Assembly (NCBI RefSeq): GCF_015291625.1
Contig: NZ_CP030047.1
Span: forward strand, 4,402,001-4,466,000
Direction of reading: 5' to 3'
Length of the DNA: 64,000 bases
Source of the DNA: Bradyrhizobium sp. CCBAU 53421
Lineage (GTDB): Bacteria > Pseudomonadota > Alphaproteobacteria > Rhizobiales > Xanthobacteraceae
Part shown: piece by piece, positions 52,661 to 61,665 of the stretch
Numbering within the stretch: position 1 is the stretch's first letter
Layout: each line of letters opens with the position of its first letter
Made by a program: the position numbers and the translations under genes
Notes under the pieces: model-generated
The model's input: the letters and a program-made list of their open reading frames with translations, nothing else
The model's database searches: none
Told to the model about the DNA's origin: nothing

Positions 52661-53569
52661 ATGACCACCACGCCCCGCCAGCCCGGCATGGCCTTCGAGC
52701 TGGCGCTGCTGCTCGCACTCGCCACCCTCTGGGGCGGCTCCTATACCTTCATCAAGCTTGGCGTCGCGACCATACCGCCGATCACGCTGATCGCGGCACG
52801 CACCGCGATCGCGGGGATCTTGCTCCTCGTCATCATGCGGATGCGCGGCGTGACGATGCCGGCGGATGGCGCGACCTGGCGCCGCTTCATCTTCCAGGCT
52901 TGCCTCAATAGCGTGATCCCGTGGACGCTGATCGCCTGGGGCGAACGCTTCGTCGATGCCGGGCTCGCCACCATCCTCAATTCGGCCTCGCCCATCTTCA
53001 CCTTCCTGTTCACCGCCGCGATCACCCGCCATGAGGCGGCGAGCCCGCGAAAACTGTTCGGGGTGATTGCCGGCATGGCCGGCATCTGCCTGATCGTCGG
53101 CGTCGATGCGTTCCGCGATCTCGGGGAGGGCATCGCCGCCGAGGTCGCGATCGTCGCCGCCACCATCTGCTACGCCTGCGCCGCGATCTTCAGCCGCGGC
53201 TTCAAGGGGCTCGATCCGATGGCGCCGGCGGCGGGCTCGCTGCTCGCGGGCGCCGCGATCCTGATTCCGCTCAGCCTTGTCGTCGAGCGGCCCTGGACGC
53301 TGACGCCGTCGACCAACTCGCTACTCGCCCTGCTGGCGCTTGCGGTGTTCTCGACGGCGATCGCCTTCGTGATCTACTTCCGCCTGATCCAGACTCTCGG
53401 ATCGGTCGGCACCACCGCGCAGGCTTACTTGCGGGTGCCGATCGGGGTTGCACTCAGCGTCGCATTCCTGGGCGAGCGACTGAGCCCGACGGCGTGGATC
53501 GGGCTCGCCTGCGTCGTGATCGGCGTCGCCGCGATGACGATACCTGCTCGAAGGATCTCCACGGCTTGA
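52661..53569 (+). CDS. DMT-superfamily EamA transporter
   Basis: 302 residues from the ATG at 52661; upstream frame lies in a repeat. About ten membrane segments in two EamA halves (ALATLWGGSYTFIKLGVA, NSASPIFTFLFTAAI, then AYLRVPIGVALSVAFLGERL). It probably exports a metabolite or amino acid. The final codons and stop (VAAMTIPARRISTA) are duplicated downstream (see the tandem repeat entry). Confidence 0.9.
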   Translation: MTTTPRQPGMAFELALLLALATLWGGSYTFIKLGVATIPPITLIAARTAIAGILLLVIMRMRGVTMPADGATWRRFIFQACLNSVIPWTLIAWGERFVDAGLATILNSASPIFTFLFTAAITRHEAASPRKLFGVIAGMAGICLIVGVDAFRDLGEGIAAEVAIVAATICYACAAIFSRGFKGLDPMAPAAGSLLAGAAILIPLSLVVERPWTLTPSTNSLLALLALAVFSTAIAFVIYFRLIQTLGSVGTTAQAYLRVPIGVALSVAFLGERLSPTAWIGLACVVIGVAAMTIPARRISTA

Positions 53570-53666
53570 GGTCATCGCCGCGATGACAATTTCTGTTCGA
53601 AGGAAGTCTACTGCCTGACGTCATCGCCGCGATGACGATCCGGGCGCGGATGGCTGCCGCGCCTGA
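53525..53666 (+). repeat. 49-bp-period tandem repeat of the transporter gene's 3' end
   Basis: Units begin at 53525 (within the gene), 53574 and 53623. Unit 1 ends the protein VAAMTIPARRISTA-stop. Unit 2 in the same phase reads IAAMTISVRRKSTA-stop; about 35 of 45 bases match. Unit 3 reads IAAMTIRARMAAAP and is more diverged, with a one-base shift near its end. Only unit 1 is translated as the natural stop lies before unit 2. Confidence 0.88.
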
Positions 53667-53890
53667 TGTCCCGTCTCAAGAAACCGACTGCCGGCTGGAT
53701 GGCGCCGGATGCGTTAGGGAGGCCGGCATCCCGCCGGACCAGGTCTGACCTTAACCTGTGCCGGAATCGGTCACTGGCGCCCCCGGGGTGATAGACGTCA
53801 CACCGCTGGCCGGCTCGAGGCTTCAGCATGTTTCCCCAAAGCCCGTAATTTCCCGTATATTGGGGCGTATTGGACCCCGGCCTTGATGAC

Positions 53891-56572
53891 ATGACCGCTG
53901 AATTGCCGCCGAACTCGCAAGCGCCGCGTGCGTTCTCCCTCTCGATTGGCCAGCTCACGTTCGGCAGCTTCTTGCTGGTGCTGGCTGTGATCATCATCAC
54001 ATCCACCGCCAGCGTGATCGCGATCCGGCACATCGACACGACGTTTGCCGAGCTGCAGCGGCTGCAGAGCGTCGGCGACATCGCCGAGGACATCGATCGT
54101 CGCACCAACGAGCTGCGGCTGGCGGCGCGGGACTTCGTCACCGAGCCCGGCAGCCAGTCGGCCCAGGTCGCGGAGGCGGCCCAGTCATTGAGCGAGATCC
54201 TGAAGAAGACCCGGATCGAGCTGGCGCCCGAACAGCAGGACATGATCGACGGTGTCACCCAGCGGCTGGCGACCTATCGCAGCGGGATCGAGCGCATCTC
54301 GGCGCTGCTGAGCCGCCGCGCCGAGATCGTCGCCGGGCTGCCGCCGCTGCGCGACGCGTTCGACAAGGCGGTCGCCGGGAGCAATGACGCGGCGCTGGCA
54401 AACACGCTGTCGCTGGCCCAGAGCCGCATTGCCACCGCGCTGCTGGCGCACAACACGTCGGCCGCCGAGCAGGCCGCGCAAAGCATGCGGGCGATGACCA
54501 TCGCCGATCCCGCCTTGCGCAGCGCGGTCGACAACTATGCCGAGGCGATCAGCGCGATCTCGGTGCGCGAGGGCCAGATCGCCGACATCGACCGCGAGGT
54601 GCTCGGCGCCGAAGGCCGCCTGATCCAGAAGGTCACCGAGCTGTTGCGCGAGCTCAGCTCGCGCCGCGGCCATGTGCTGTCGCGCGACTTTGCGCGGACA
54701 CTGGCCGAGGCAAAATGGCAGAGCATCGTGCTCGGCACGGCGGGGGTGCTGATTGGCCTGTTCGCTTCGGTGCTGGTGGTTCGCCGCACCGTTCGCCCGC
54801 TCGCCAGGATCGCTGGATCGATTCGCAAGGTCGCGGGCGGCGAGAAGAGCGCGTTCATTCCAGGCGCCGACCTCGACAACGAGATCGGCGACATCGCGCG
54901 CGCCGCCGAAGTGTTCCGCCAGACCCTTGTCGACGCCGACAGCGCGCGCGAGGCTGCACTGCGCGCGCTCGCCGAGCAGCGGCTCGCCGAGGAGAGCTAC
55001 CACAAGCTGTTCGAGGCATCGGTCGACGGCATCTACGTCACGACGCCGGGCGGCGCGCTGCTCAACGCCAATCCGGCGCTGGCGCGGATGATGGGCTACG
55101 CCACGCCGCAGGACCTGATCAACGGCATCGGCGACATCGCCTCGACCGTCTATGTCGATGCGGCGGCACGGGAGCAATACCAGCAGCTGATGCTGCGCGA
55201 CGGCACGGTGCGTGACTACGAGTATCAGGTGCGTTCACGCGACGGCACCGTGCTGTGGCTGTCCGATTCTGCGACCGTCGTACGCAACGACGAGGGCGAG
55301 GTGATCCGCTACGAGGGCACGGTGCGCGACATTACCGACCAGAAGCGCGCCGAGGATGCCATCGCCGAAGGCCGCCGGCTGTTGCAGATGGTGATCGACA
55401 CGGTGCCCGCCGTCATCAACGTCAAGGAACGCAATCTGCGCTACGTGCTGATGAACCGCTATATGGCGGGCATCTTCGGCATCGAGCCGCAGGACGCGAT
55501 CGGCCAGACCACCGCCGAGCTGATGGCGCGCTATGGTGCGGCCAAGACCGACGAGAACGACAAGCGCGTGCTGTCGGCGCGGCGCGAGCTTGGTTTCTAT
55601 GAAGAGGAGTACAGGGACGCAGCCGGCAACATGCGGCAATGGCTGGTCAACAAGCTGCCGATCCTCGATGCCCAGGGCGACATCGAGAACATCGTCACCG
55701 TCGCGCTCGACATCGGCGAGCGCAAGCGCTCCGAGCAGGAGATGCGCAAGGCGCGGGACTCCGCGGAGGCTGCGCTGCGCAACCTGCGGGAAACCCAGAA
55801 TTCGCTGATCGAGGCCGAGAAGCTCGCCGCGCTCGGCCGCCTGGTGGCGGGCGTCGCCCATGAGGTCAACAACCCCGTCGGCATCAGCCTGACGGTGGCG
55901 TCCGCGCTTGAGCGCAAGACCGCGAATTTCGCGACACAGGTAGAGCGCGGCGACTTGCGCCGCTCGAGCCTCAACGACTTTCTGAACACGGCGCGCGATG
56001 CCTCCTCGCAGCTCGTCGCCAATCTGAACCGCGCCGCCGAGCTGATCCAGTCGTTCAAGCAGGTCGCCGCCGACCGCAACTATTCGGACCAGCGCACCTT
56101 CGATCTCGGCGATCTGACCGAGCAGGTGGTGATGAGTCTGCGGCCCGGCCTGCGCAAGCACAATCTGACGCTCAACGTCGATTGCGAGCCGAACCTGATC
56201 ATGAATTCCTATCCCGGACCGTATGGCCAGGTGCTGACCAACCTGTTCCTCAACGCGGTCGCGCATGCGTTCCCGGACGGCAAGGCCGGCGAGGTCGAGA
56301 TCCAGGTCCACGCCTCGGGCAACGACTATGTCGAGGTGATCTTCGCCGACAATGGCTGCGGCATGAGCCTCGACGTGCGGCGCCGCGCCTTTGATCCGTT
56401 CTTCACGACGCGGCGCGACCAGGGCGGCACCGGGCTCGGGCTGCATATCGTCTACAGCATCGTCACCAACCGCCTCGGCGGCCGGCTCTCGCTGGATTCC
56501 GCACCGGGCAATGGCACCCGCATCCAGATGATCCTGCCGCGCGTCGCGCCGCTGGAGCAGGCCGCGGAGTAG
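53891..56572 (+). CDS. Membrane-bound PAS sensor histidine kinase
   Basis: 893 residues from the ATG at 53891 (a TTG at 53870 is also in frame). Hydrophobic segments near the N-terminus (FLLVLAVIIITSTASVIAI) and near residue 280 enclose an all-helical sensor region with four-helix-type composition; HAMP follows (about 300-350). Two PAS/PAC regions follow (about 370-610). The phospho-acceptor is His657 in GRLVAGVAHEVNNPVG, and the ATPase domain has NLFLNAVAHAF, DNGCGM, FDPFFTTRR and GTGLGLHIV. No response regulator is adjacent, so it is an orphan kinase. The signal is unknown. Confidence 0.92.
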   Translation: MTAELPPNSQAPRAFSLSIGQLTFGSFLLVLAVIIITSTASVIAIRHIDTTFAELQRLQSVGDIAEDIDRRTNELRLAARDFVTEPGSQSAQVAEAAQSLSEILKKTRIELAPEQQDMIDGVTQRLATYRSGIERISALLSRRAEIVAGLPPLRDAFDKAVAGSNDAALANTLSLAQSRIATALLAHNTSAAEQAAQSMRAMTIADPALRSAVDNYAEAISAISVREGQIADIDREVLGAEGRLIQKVTELLRELSSRRGHVLSRDFARTLAEAKWQSIVLGTAGVLIGLFASVLVVRRTVRPLARIAGSIRKVAGGEKSAFIPGADLDNEIGDIARAAEVFRQTLVDADSAREAALRALAEQRLAEESYHKLFEASVDGIYVTTPGGALLNANPALARMMGYATPQDLINGIGDIASTVYVDAAAREQYQQLMLRDGTVRDYEYQVRSRDGTVLWLSDSATVVRNDEGEVIRYEGTVRDITDQKRAEDAIAEGRRLLQMVIDTVPAVINVKERNLRYVLMNRYMAGIFGIEPQDAIGQTTAELMARYGAAKTDENDKRVLSARRELGFYEEEYRDAAGNMRQWLVNKLPILDAQGDIENIVTVALDIGERKRSEQEMRKARDSAEAALRNLRETQNSLIEAEKLAALGRLVAGVAHEVNNPVGISLTVASALERKTANFATQVERGDLRRSSLNDFLNTARDASSQLVANLNRAAELIQSFKQVAADRNYSDQRTFDLGDLTEQVVMSLRPGLRKHNLTLNVDCEPNLIMNSYPGPYGQVLTNLFLNAVAHAFPDGKAGEVEIQVHASGNDYVEVIFADNGCGMSLDVRRRAFDPFFTTRRDQGGTGLGLHIVYSIVTNRLGGRLSLDSAPGNGTRIQMILPRVAPLEQAAE

Positions 56573-56617
56573 GCACGAAGCGTGATGGCTGGCCGCGGGT
56601 TCGCTCTCGGTCCGTCA

Positions 56618-56707
56618 GCCTGAGGAGCGCGCAGCGCGTCTCGAAGGATCGACGGCCACCAGCGTGGCCGTGCACCCTTCAAGACGCGCGCAAGAGCGCG
56701 CTCCTCC
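56618..56707. repeat. Dispersed palindromic repeat R3, copy 2
   Basis: Starts CCTGAGGAGCGCGC and ends GCGCGCTCCTCC. The interior holds TCTCGAAGGATCGACGGCC and its near-complement GGCCGTGCACCCTTCAAGA, as in copy 1 at 34427-34546. It lies just after the histidine kinase gene. Confidence 0.87.
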
Positions 56708-56766
56708 AGCGACAAAGGCGAAGCCTTTGCGCGGGGGTGACGAATCTAGCAGCGAGTCTCGAACGG

Positions 56767-57117
56767 CTAATTGATATCGGCGAGCTTGTGCAGGGTGGCG
56801 CCGAAGATCAGGCTGGCCTTGCCGACCAGCGCGGTTCCGCTCATGGTGCCGCGGGTGTCGGTGAAAGTCCCGGAGACGCCGATGCCGACCGGTGCGGGCC
56901 CGCCGAACAGCGGGTTGTCGGTGTCGCGCGGCGTGGTGTGGCGTTGCACGAGGACCTCGCCCTTGAACGCGTCACCCTTCACCGTGTAGCTGCCGGTGTA
57001 ATACAGGTAGGCATCGCCGCCGAGAATTTGCCCGTCGCGGAAGAGAATCACTCCGCTGCCCTTGCCGACGCGTCCATCCAGCAGGGTGACGTGGATTGAG
57101 TACAGCCCGTTCTTCAT
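56767..57117 (-). CDS. GrlR-family regulatory protein homologue
   Basis: 116 residues from the ATG at 57117; upstream frame (to 57510) is not protein-like. MKNGLYSIHVTLLDGRVGKGSGVILFRDGQILGGDAYLYYTGSYT is very similar in layout to the GrlR regulator of the E. coli LEE type III secretion island, which folds as a beta-barrel and blocks the activator GrlA. Rhizobial homologues are common and their role is unknown. No type III secretion genes or GrlA partner are adjacent. Confidence 0.82.
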   Translation of the reverse strand: MKNGLYSIHVTLLDGRVGKGSGVILFRDGQILGGDAYLYYTGSYTVKGDAFKGEVLVQRHTTPRDTDNPLFGGPAPVGIGVSGTFTDTRGTMSGTALVGKASLIFGATLHKLADIN

Positions 57118-57440
57118 AACGTCCCATCGACCGGCTGCCGCGCCCGCAGCAATCCGGATTGGTTTTTTATGCCAAAGCGAGCAACCTCGTGCAATGCGGC
57201 AGGTTGATTCCGGGGGTGTCCGGAGTGACCGTGGACCCTCGGTTCCTGCCAGTCGGTGTGACGGCGCGATGACAGCGGACCGTGCGCGCGAATCGAACTG
57301 GCCCGCGAAATGCATAGCTCTGGTTGCACTGGCCGGTGAGTGCTGGAGCAACATACATGACAGACAGGATGGAAGCTGGCGGCCGCTTTGCGGGCAGGTA
57401 TGACGATCCCGGAACCTTGGTTGGCCGCCGCCGCGGCCGG

Positions 57441-57797
57441 ATGCGCGTATCTCTGCCGCTTGGTCTGGTCGCGCTGTTGTCGGTCGCCGCTGCGCAGCTT
57501 GCGCAGGCACGCGATCCCGACGGCCGCTACGCCAATTCGCCGCTCAAGGAATGGTTCGACGGTCTGCGCAGTGGCAAGGGGCCGTGCTGCTCGGATGCCG
57601 ACGGCAGCGCGGTCAGCGACGTCGATTGGGAATCGAAGGACGGGCACTACCGCGTGCGCCTCGACGGAGCCTGGATCGACGTGCCCGATGAAGCCGTGGT
57701 CACCGAGCCCAACCGGGTCGGCCGCGCCATGGTCTGGCCGATCAAGAGCTACATGGGCGTGACGATCCGCTGCTTCATGCCGGGCAGCATGACGTAG
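57441..57797 (+). CDS. Small exported protein, unknown function
   Basis: 118 residues from the ATG at 57441, giving a signal peptide (MRVSLPLGLVALLSVAAAQLAQA). The alternative ATG at 57357 has a better ribosome site (GGAG) and would add a basic 28-residue stretch; which is used is undecided. The mature part has DPDGRYANSPLKEWFDGL, a CC pair followed by DADGSAVSD, and RCFMPG at the end. The family is unrecognised but similar short periplasmic proteins are common in this order. Confidence 0.7.
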   Translation: MRVSLPLGLVALLSVAAAQLAQARDPDGRYANSPLKEWFDGLRSGKGPCCSDADGSAVSDVDWESKDGHYRVRLDGAWIDVPDEAVVTEPNRVGRAMVWPIKSYMGVTIRCFMPGSMT

Positions 57798-57813
57798 CGC
57801 ACCGGCCGTCGGC

Positions 57814-58197
57814 TCACGCGTATTTCTTGTCGCGCTCGAGCAGCTCGATCGAGATGCCCTGCGGGCCGCGGATGAAGCAGATCCGTACGCCGGGACGGAT
57901 CGTGGTCGGTTCCTTGGTGAACTCGACGCCCTTGGCCTTGATCTCGGCCGCGACCGCGTCGATGTCCTTCACGGTCAGCCCGAAATGATCGAGCCCTTGA
58001 TAGGGCGTCACCGGCGCGGCGTTGACGCCGTCGCCCTGTGTCACCTCCGCGATGAAAACCTTGGCCCCGCCGAGCTGAACGTCGATGCGGCCGGGGCCGC
58101 GGATGATTTCGCCGCCGAGGATGTCGCGCAGCCAGGTCGCGGTGGCCTCAGGATCGGGGCTGCGCAGATGGACGTGGTCCCAGGTGACGACGGGCAT
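57814..58197 (-). CDS. VOC-family (glyoxalase-like) protein
   Basis: 127 residues from the ATG at 58197, which has AAGGAG upstream. Two beta-alpha-beta-beta-beta halves: VVTWDHVHLRSPDPEATATW starts the first and GLDHFGLTVKDIDAVAAEI the second; GISIELLER supplies a Glu ligand near the end. Metal ligands are probably His, His and Glu. Activities in the fold include glyoxalase, dioxygenase and epimerase; the substrate is unknown. Confidence 0.9.
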   Translation of the reverse strand: MPVVTWDHVHLRSPDPEATATWLRDILGGEIIRGPGRIDVQLGGAKVFIAEVTQGDGVNAAPVTPYQGLDHFGLTVKDIDAVAAEIKAKGVEFTKEPTTIRPGVRICFIRGPQGISIELLERDKKYA

Positions 58198-58450
58198 TGC
58201 GGTCTCCTTGTTGTTCTCGCGCCGCTTGGGTGCGCGGCACTCGCTCTCGGGCGGCGCAAATCTAGCGAGCGGCGGGCTGTGATGCCACCCCGTGCAGCCC
58301 GTCGCAAGATTGTCGTCCCGGAATGAAACCATTCCGGCCCTCGGTGATTGTTCTCGCGTGGCCGCTCGACCTGCGGCCGTCCCGGATGCCGCGATGCTTG
58401 CGGCGACCGTGCCGGGATGGTGGGCTTGATCGGGCGAGGGTGAGGGCACG

Positions 58451-59071
58451 ATGATGCGGATCGGCCTGGCGTCGTTTCGAAGGTTTGCCGCCGGACGTCT
58501 CGGTGAGGGCGGCTTCTACGCCAGCCTGCTGCTGTCGGTGATCGCGGTCGGCGGGATCGCGGCGTGGTTCATGCTCCCCGAGCCGAGCGATGCCGGAGAC
58601 CGGGATGTCTGGCCGGTGTCTTCCACCGTGATCCGCACCGTGCAGGATGCATCGACCGGGGCGCAGCCTGCCCAAATCGCAAAGGACGCACCTGCAGATG
58701 AGTCAGTCACGGTCGGCGTGGCCACTGCCGGGCAGCCGGCCGAGGCGGCCAAGGCGTCCGAACCCGGTGCCGGAAGATCGCCGCTGGACCGGCTGCGGAT
58801 CGCCTCGCAGTCCTGGCAGCGTGGCGGGCTGGGTTCCAAGGTGCTGGTCACCCTGACGCTGCGTAACGCCAATGATTTCGCGGTGAAGGATATCGAGATC
58901 GCCTGCGCCTTCATCCGTAGCGACGGCAGCCCCGTGACCGAACGCAAGCGGCTGATCCCGGACACCATCGCCATGAAGAGCCGCAAGACCTACCCGCGGA
59001 TGCTGATCGGATTCGTCAACGTTAACGCAAACAAGGCGAAATGCTCTGTCGTGACCGCTAGCCGGGTCTAA
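58451..59071 (+). CDS. Membrane-anchored protein with FxLYD-like C-terminal domain
   Basis: 206 residues. One hydrophobic segment at about 23-42 (FYASLLLSVIAVGGIAAWF), a Ser/Ala/Pro-rich linker, then a beta-rich domain of about 90 residues (KVLVTLTLRNANDFAVKDIEIACAF...). The last resembles FxLYD/DUF-type immunoglobulin-like folds in envelope proteins. GAGGG precedes the ATG. The function is unknown. Confidence 0.68.
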   Translation: MMRIGLASFRRFAAGRLGEGGFYASLLLSVIAVGGIAAWFMLPEPSDAGDRDVWPVSSTVIRTVQDASTGAQPAQIAKDAPADESVTVGVATAGQPAEAAKASEPGAGRSPLDRLRIASQSWQRGGLGSKVLVTLTLRNANDFAVKDIEIACAFIRSDGSPVTERKRLIPDTIAMKSRKTYPRMLIGFVNVNANKAKCSVVTASRV

Positions 59072-59224
59072 ACCCTGCATCCCGAAAAAGTGACCGGGAA
59101 TTGACTTGCCGGGTGAACCGTAACGGCCAGGCAGGAACTAACTAATAAGCCGACCGTTAGAGAACGACCCGGAAGCGCTGGATGGCGACTGTCCGGGTGA
59201 TCTTGCGCAAACGATGAGTTCGTT

Positions 59225-59248
59225 GCGCGACAACTGTTGTTGTCGCGC
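59225..59248 (+). promoter_or_regulatory. Hairpin in the leader of the 59288 gene
   Basis: GCGCGACAA at 59225-59233 pairs perfectly with TTGTCGCGC at 59240-59248 (loop CTGTTG), 39 bases ahead of the start. It may be an operator or a leader stem; no known motif is recognised. Confidence 0.45.
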
Positions 59249-59287
59249 CGAGATGAACCGCGCCCGTGGTGCGGGGGGAGCTACCAA

Positions 59288-59818
59288 ATGCCTGTGGCGC
59301 GTTATTTCCTGTTCGTTGGTGGCGTGCTGCTCGCGCTGCTCTTCGTCGTTAGTGCCATCGTGCCGCAGGAGGCCGTGGTCGCCACCCAGGGCCTGTCGTC
59401 GCCCGGCGTCGACAACAAGACCGTGGTCCGCATCAAGTCGACCCAGAAACTGCCCGAGCGGGTGGTGTACGACACCAACCTGCCGACCATCGTTCCGGCG
59501 CAGGTGAACGCGGTTGCCGCGGCGACCCCGCCGGCTGCCGGCGATGCCTCAGCACAGGCCCGCGTCCGCAACACGTTCGCCCAGTTCATCCCGCCGGAGA
59601 AGGCCGACGCGCAGAAGGGCGCGGTCGTGGCCGAGGCGAAGCCGGCCGAGCAGCCGGCGCAGGCCCAGCCGCAGGCACCGAAGAAGCGCAAGGTTGCGCG
59701 CTATCACAGCCATCCCCAGCAGCCGATGCGGCTGGCCCAGCCCGGCATGTATCAGCCCTACCGCGTCGCGCAGCAGCAGCCGCGGATGGGCTTCTTCGGC
59801 GGGTTCGGGACCTGGTAG
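59288..59818 (+). CDS. Single-pass membrane protein with Ala/Pro/Gln-rich tail
   Basis: 176 residues from the ATG at 59288, with GGGGGAG upstream. One hydrophobic segment at about 5-25 (YFLFVGGVLLALLFVVSAIV), then a long Ala/Pro/Gln-rich part, a basic KKRKVARYHSHPQQ stretch and a Gln/Pro/Gly/Phe tail (FFGGFGTW). Probably anchored in the inner membrane and exposed to the periplasm. The function is unknown; a terminator follows. Confidence 0.72.
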   Translation: MPVARYFLFVGGVLLALLFVVSAIVPQEAVVATQGLSSPGVDNKTVVRIKSTQKLPERVVYDTNLPTIVPAQVNAVAAATPPAAGDASAQARVRNTFAQFIPPEKADAQKGAVVAEAKPAEQPAQAQPQAPKKRKVARYHSHPQQPMRLAQPGMYQPYRVAQQQPRMGFFGGFGTW

Positions 59819-59848
59819 GCTGCGACACGCCGCAGCCGGTAATCGATA

Positions 59849-59878
59849 TGCCGCCGCAAACACTCGCGGCGGCATTTT
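59849..59878 (+). terminator. Intrinsic terminator after the 59288-59818 gene
   Basis: TGCCGCCGC at 59849-59857 pairs with GCGGCGGCA at 59866-59874 (8-nt loop) and is followed by TTTT, about 30 bases after the stop. Confidence 0.85.
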
Positions 59879-59933
59879 CATGTCGGCGATCGCAGACGGG
59901 TAACCAGCCGCAGGAAACCGCCCCGGGTGGTGG

Positions 59934-60341
59934 TTAGCGCGGCAGGCGCGGAATCTTGTCGGCGAAGCCGTTGTAGCAGGTCAGCCGCTCGTCCTCTTCC
60001 TTGACGAACCGGCATTCGTTGACGCCCTTGGCAGGGGCGGCCTTCGGCTTAGGCTGCGGCTTGAAGATCTCGTCGTAGCACATCAACCGCTCCTTGGTGG
60101 CGTCGTCGATGTCCTGGCAGGCCTGGAGCTTCTGCGCGACCGATTGCGGCTTGCCGGGGGCCGCTGCCTTCTCGCCCTTCTTGGCCGCCAACTTCTTGCC
60201 GACCTGGACCAGCGGCTTGTCGCCGACCATCGGCTGCGAGGCCGCCGCGGGTTTGTCGGCGGGCGCCGGGGCCGGAGTGGTGCCTTGGGCAAGCGCGGCA
60301 GCCGGGCAGAGGAGCGCCAGCGCGAGGATGATATGTCTCAT
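59934..60341 (-). CDS. Exported Cys-containing protein with two C-x-RL-x-CY repeats
   Basis: 135 residues from the ATG at 60341; upstream frame is not convincing. Signal peptide (HIILALALLCPAAALAQ), an Ala/Pro/Lys-rich middle, then two related segments: CQDIDDATKERLMCYDEIF and CRFVKEEDERLTCYNGFAD. The C-x(n)-RL-x-CYD pattern resembles the small periplasmic proteins associated with type VI secretion (VasI-like), but no T6SS genes are nearby. Two disulphides are likely. Confidence 0.72.
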   Translation of the reverse strand: MRHIILALALLCPAAALAQGTTPAPAPADKPAAASQPMVGDKPLVQVGKKLAAKKGEKAAAPGKPQSVAQKLQACQDIDDATKERLMCYDEIFKPQPKPKAAPAKGVNECRFVKEEDERLTCYNGFADKIPRLPR

Positions 60342-60651
60342 GTTGAAAATGTCCGAAATGGCGTGATGACCGGAAGGATGGCGCCGGGGATCGGAAAAGC
60401 CCGGCAAGCCCCGAGGCTTATCGCAAGTTCTGTCCGAATCCTACCCCGGAGAGGGCCCACCCGGCACCGATCCACCGGCAAAAACAGGGCTATTCGTCGC
60501 CGGTTCGGCCGCAAGCGGGCGTGATTTGCGTTTGCCGGGCCGGCCAGCTATGACGACGCCATCTGCGCGACTGGCGCTTGGATGGACCACCATCGGGGAG
60601 CGCAGAGACTGAACGCCGCGCGCCTGGGCACCGCTTCGAAACGGAGGTGCC

Positions 60652-61515
60652 ATGACGGCGAACATTCTTGACGGGCATGCACATGCCCAAATTGTCATCG
60701 ACAAGGTTGCGAACGATCTGGACCGGCTGCCCCGCGCGCCCGGGCTCACAGTCGTGCTGGTCGGCTGTGACCCGGCGAGCCAGATCTATGTGCAGAGCAA
60801 GGTCAGAATGGCCGAGCGGCTTGGCCTGCGCGGCGAGGTTGAACGGCTGCCGGATGACGCCAGTGAGGCCGATCTGCTTGCCAGGATCGAGGTGCTCAAC
60901 GCGCGCGACGATATCGACGGAATCCTGATCCAGCTGCCGCTGCCGACGCATATCGACGCCTTGCGCGTGATGGCGGCGGTCGATCCGGCGAAGGATGTCG
61001 ACGGCCTACACGCGCTCAACGCCGGCCGGCTGTTTCACGGCGACGATGCCCTGGTGCCGTGCACGCCGCTCGGCTGTCTCAGGCTGATCAAGGCGATCCG
61101 GCCCGATCTCACCGGCGCGCATGCCGTGGTGATCGGCAGCTCCAACATCGTGGGCAAGCCGATGGCCGCACTACTGCTGCAGGAGCAGGCGACCGTGACA
61201 CAGACCCACATCCACACCCGCGGCATCAGCAACATCTGCCGCCAGGCCGATATCCTGGTCAGCGCGGTGGGCAAGGCCGGCCTCGTGCGCGGCGACTGGA
61301 TCAAGCCGCAGGCCATCGTCATCGACGTCGGCACCACGCGCGTCGAGAAGCCGGACGGCGGCTACGCGGTGTGCGGCGATGTCTTCTTCGACGAGGCGGT
61401 GCAGGTTGCCGGCGCGATCACGCCGGTGCCGCGCGGCGTCGGCCCGATGACGATCGCCTGCCTGATGGAGAACACCGTGAAGGCCGCGAAGGCGAGGGCC
61501 GCGCGGCTGCAATAA
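60652..61515 (+). CDS. folD: Methylenetetrahydrofolate dehydrogenase/cyclohydrolase FolD
   Basis: 287 residues, the normal length. LTVVLVGCDPASQIYVQSK holds the catalytic Tyr and Lys; GILIQLPLP, KDVDGLHALNAGRL, CTPLGC, and the NADP-binding VIGSSNIVGKP and PVPRGVGPMT motifs are all present. It converts 5,10-methylene-THF to 10-formyl-THF in one-carbon metabolism. GGAGG precedes the ATG. A Leu-rich region Q replaced by GLV after TRGISN is within normal variation. The MaoC gene follows after about 150 bp. Confidence 0.97.
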   Translation: MTANILDGHAHAQIVIDKVANDLDRLPRAPGLTVVLVGCDPASQIYVQSKVRMAERLGLRGEVERLPDDASEADLLARIEVLNARDDIDGILIQLPLPTHIDALRVMAAVDPAKDVDGLHALNAGRLFHGDDALVPCTPLGCLRLIKAIRPDLTGAHAVVIGSSNIVGKPMAALLLQEQATVTQTHIHTRGISNICRQADILVSAVGKAGLVRGDWIKPQAIVIDVGTTRVEKPDGGYAVCGDVFFDEAVQVAGAITPVPRGVGPMTIACLMENTVKAAKARAARLQ

Positions 61516-61665
61516 CGCGGCAGGCCTGGTGCGAGGCGCGAGCGGCCGGGGCCGCACGCGTCTCTCCTTCACCCACCGAGGTCCCGTGCGCGAAGATCAT
61601 GACGTCGGAGGTAATGGAAAGCCCGCAGCGTTGGTCTATCGTCGCGCGACAGACGGAGGCACGCG

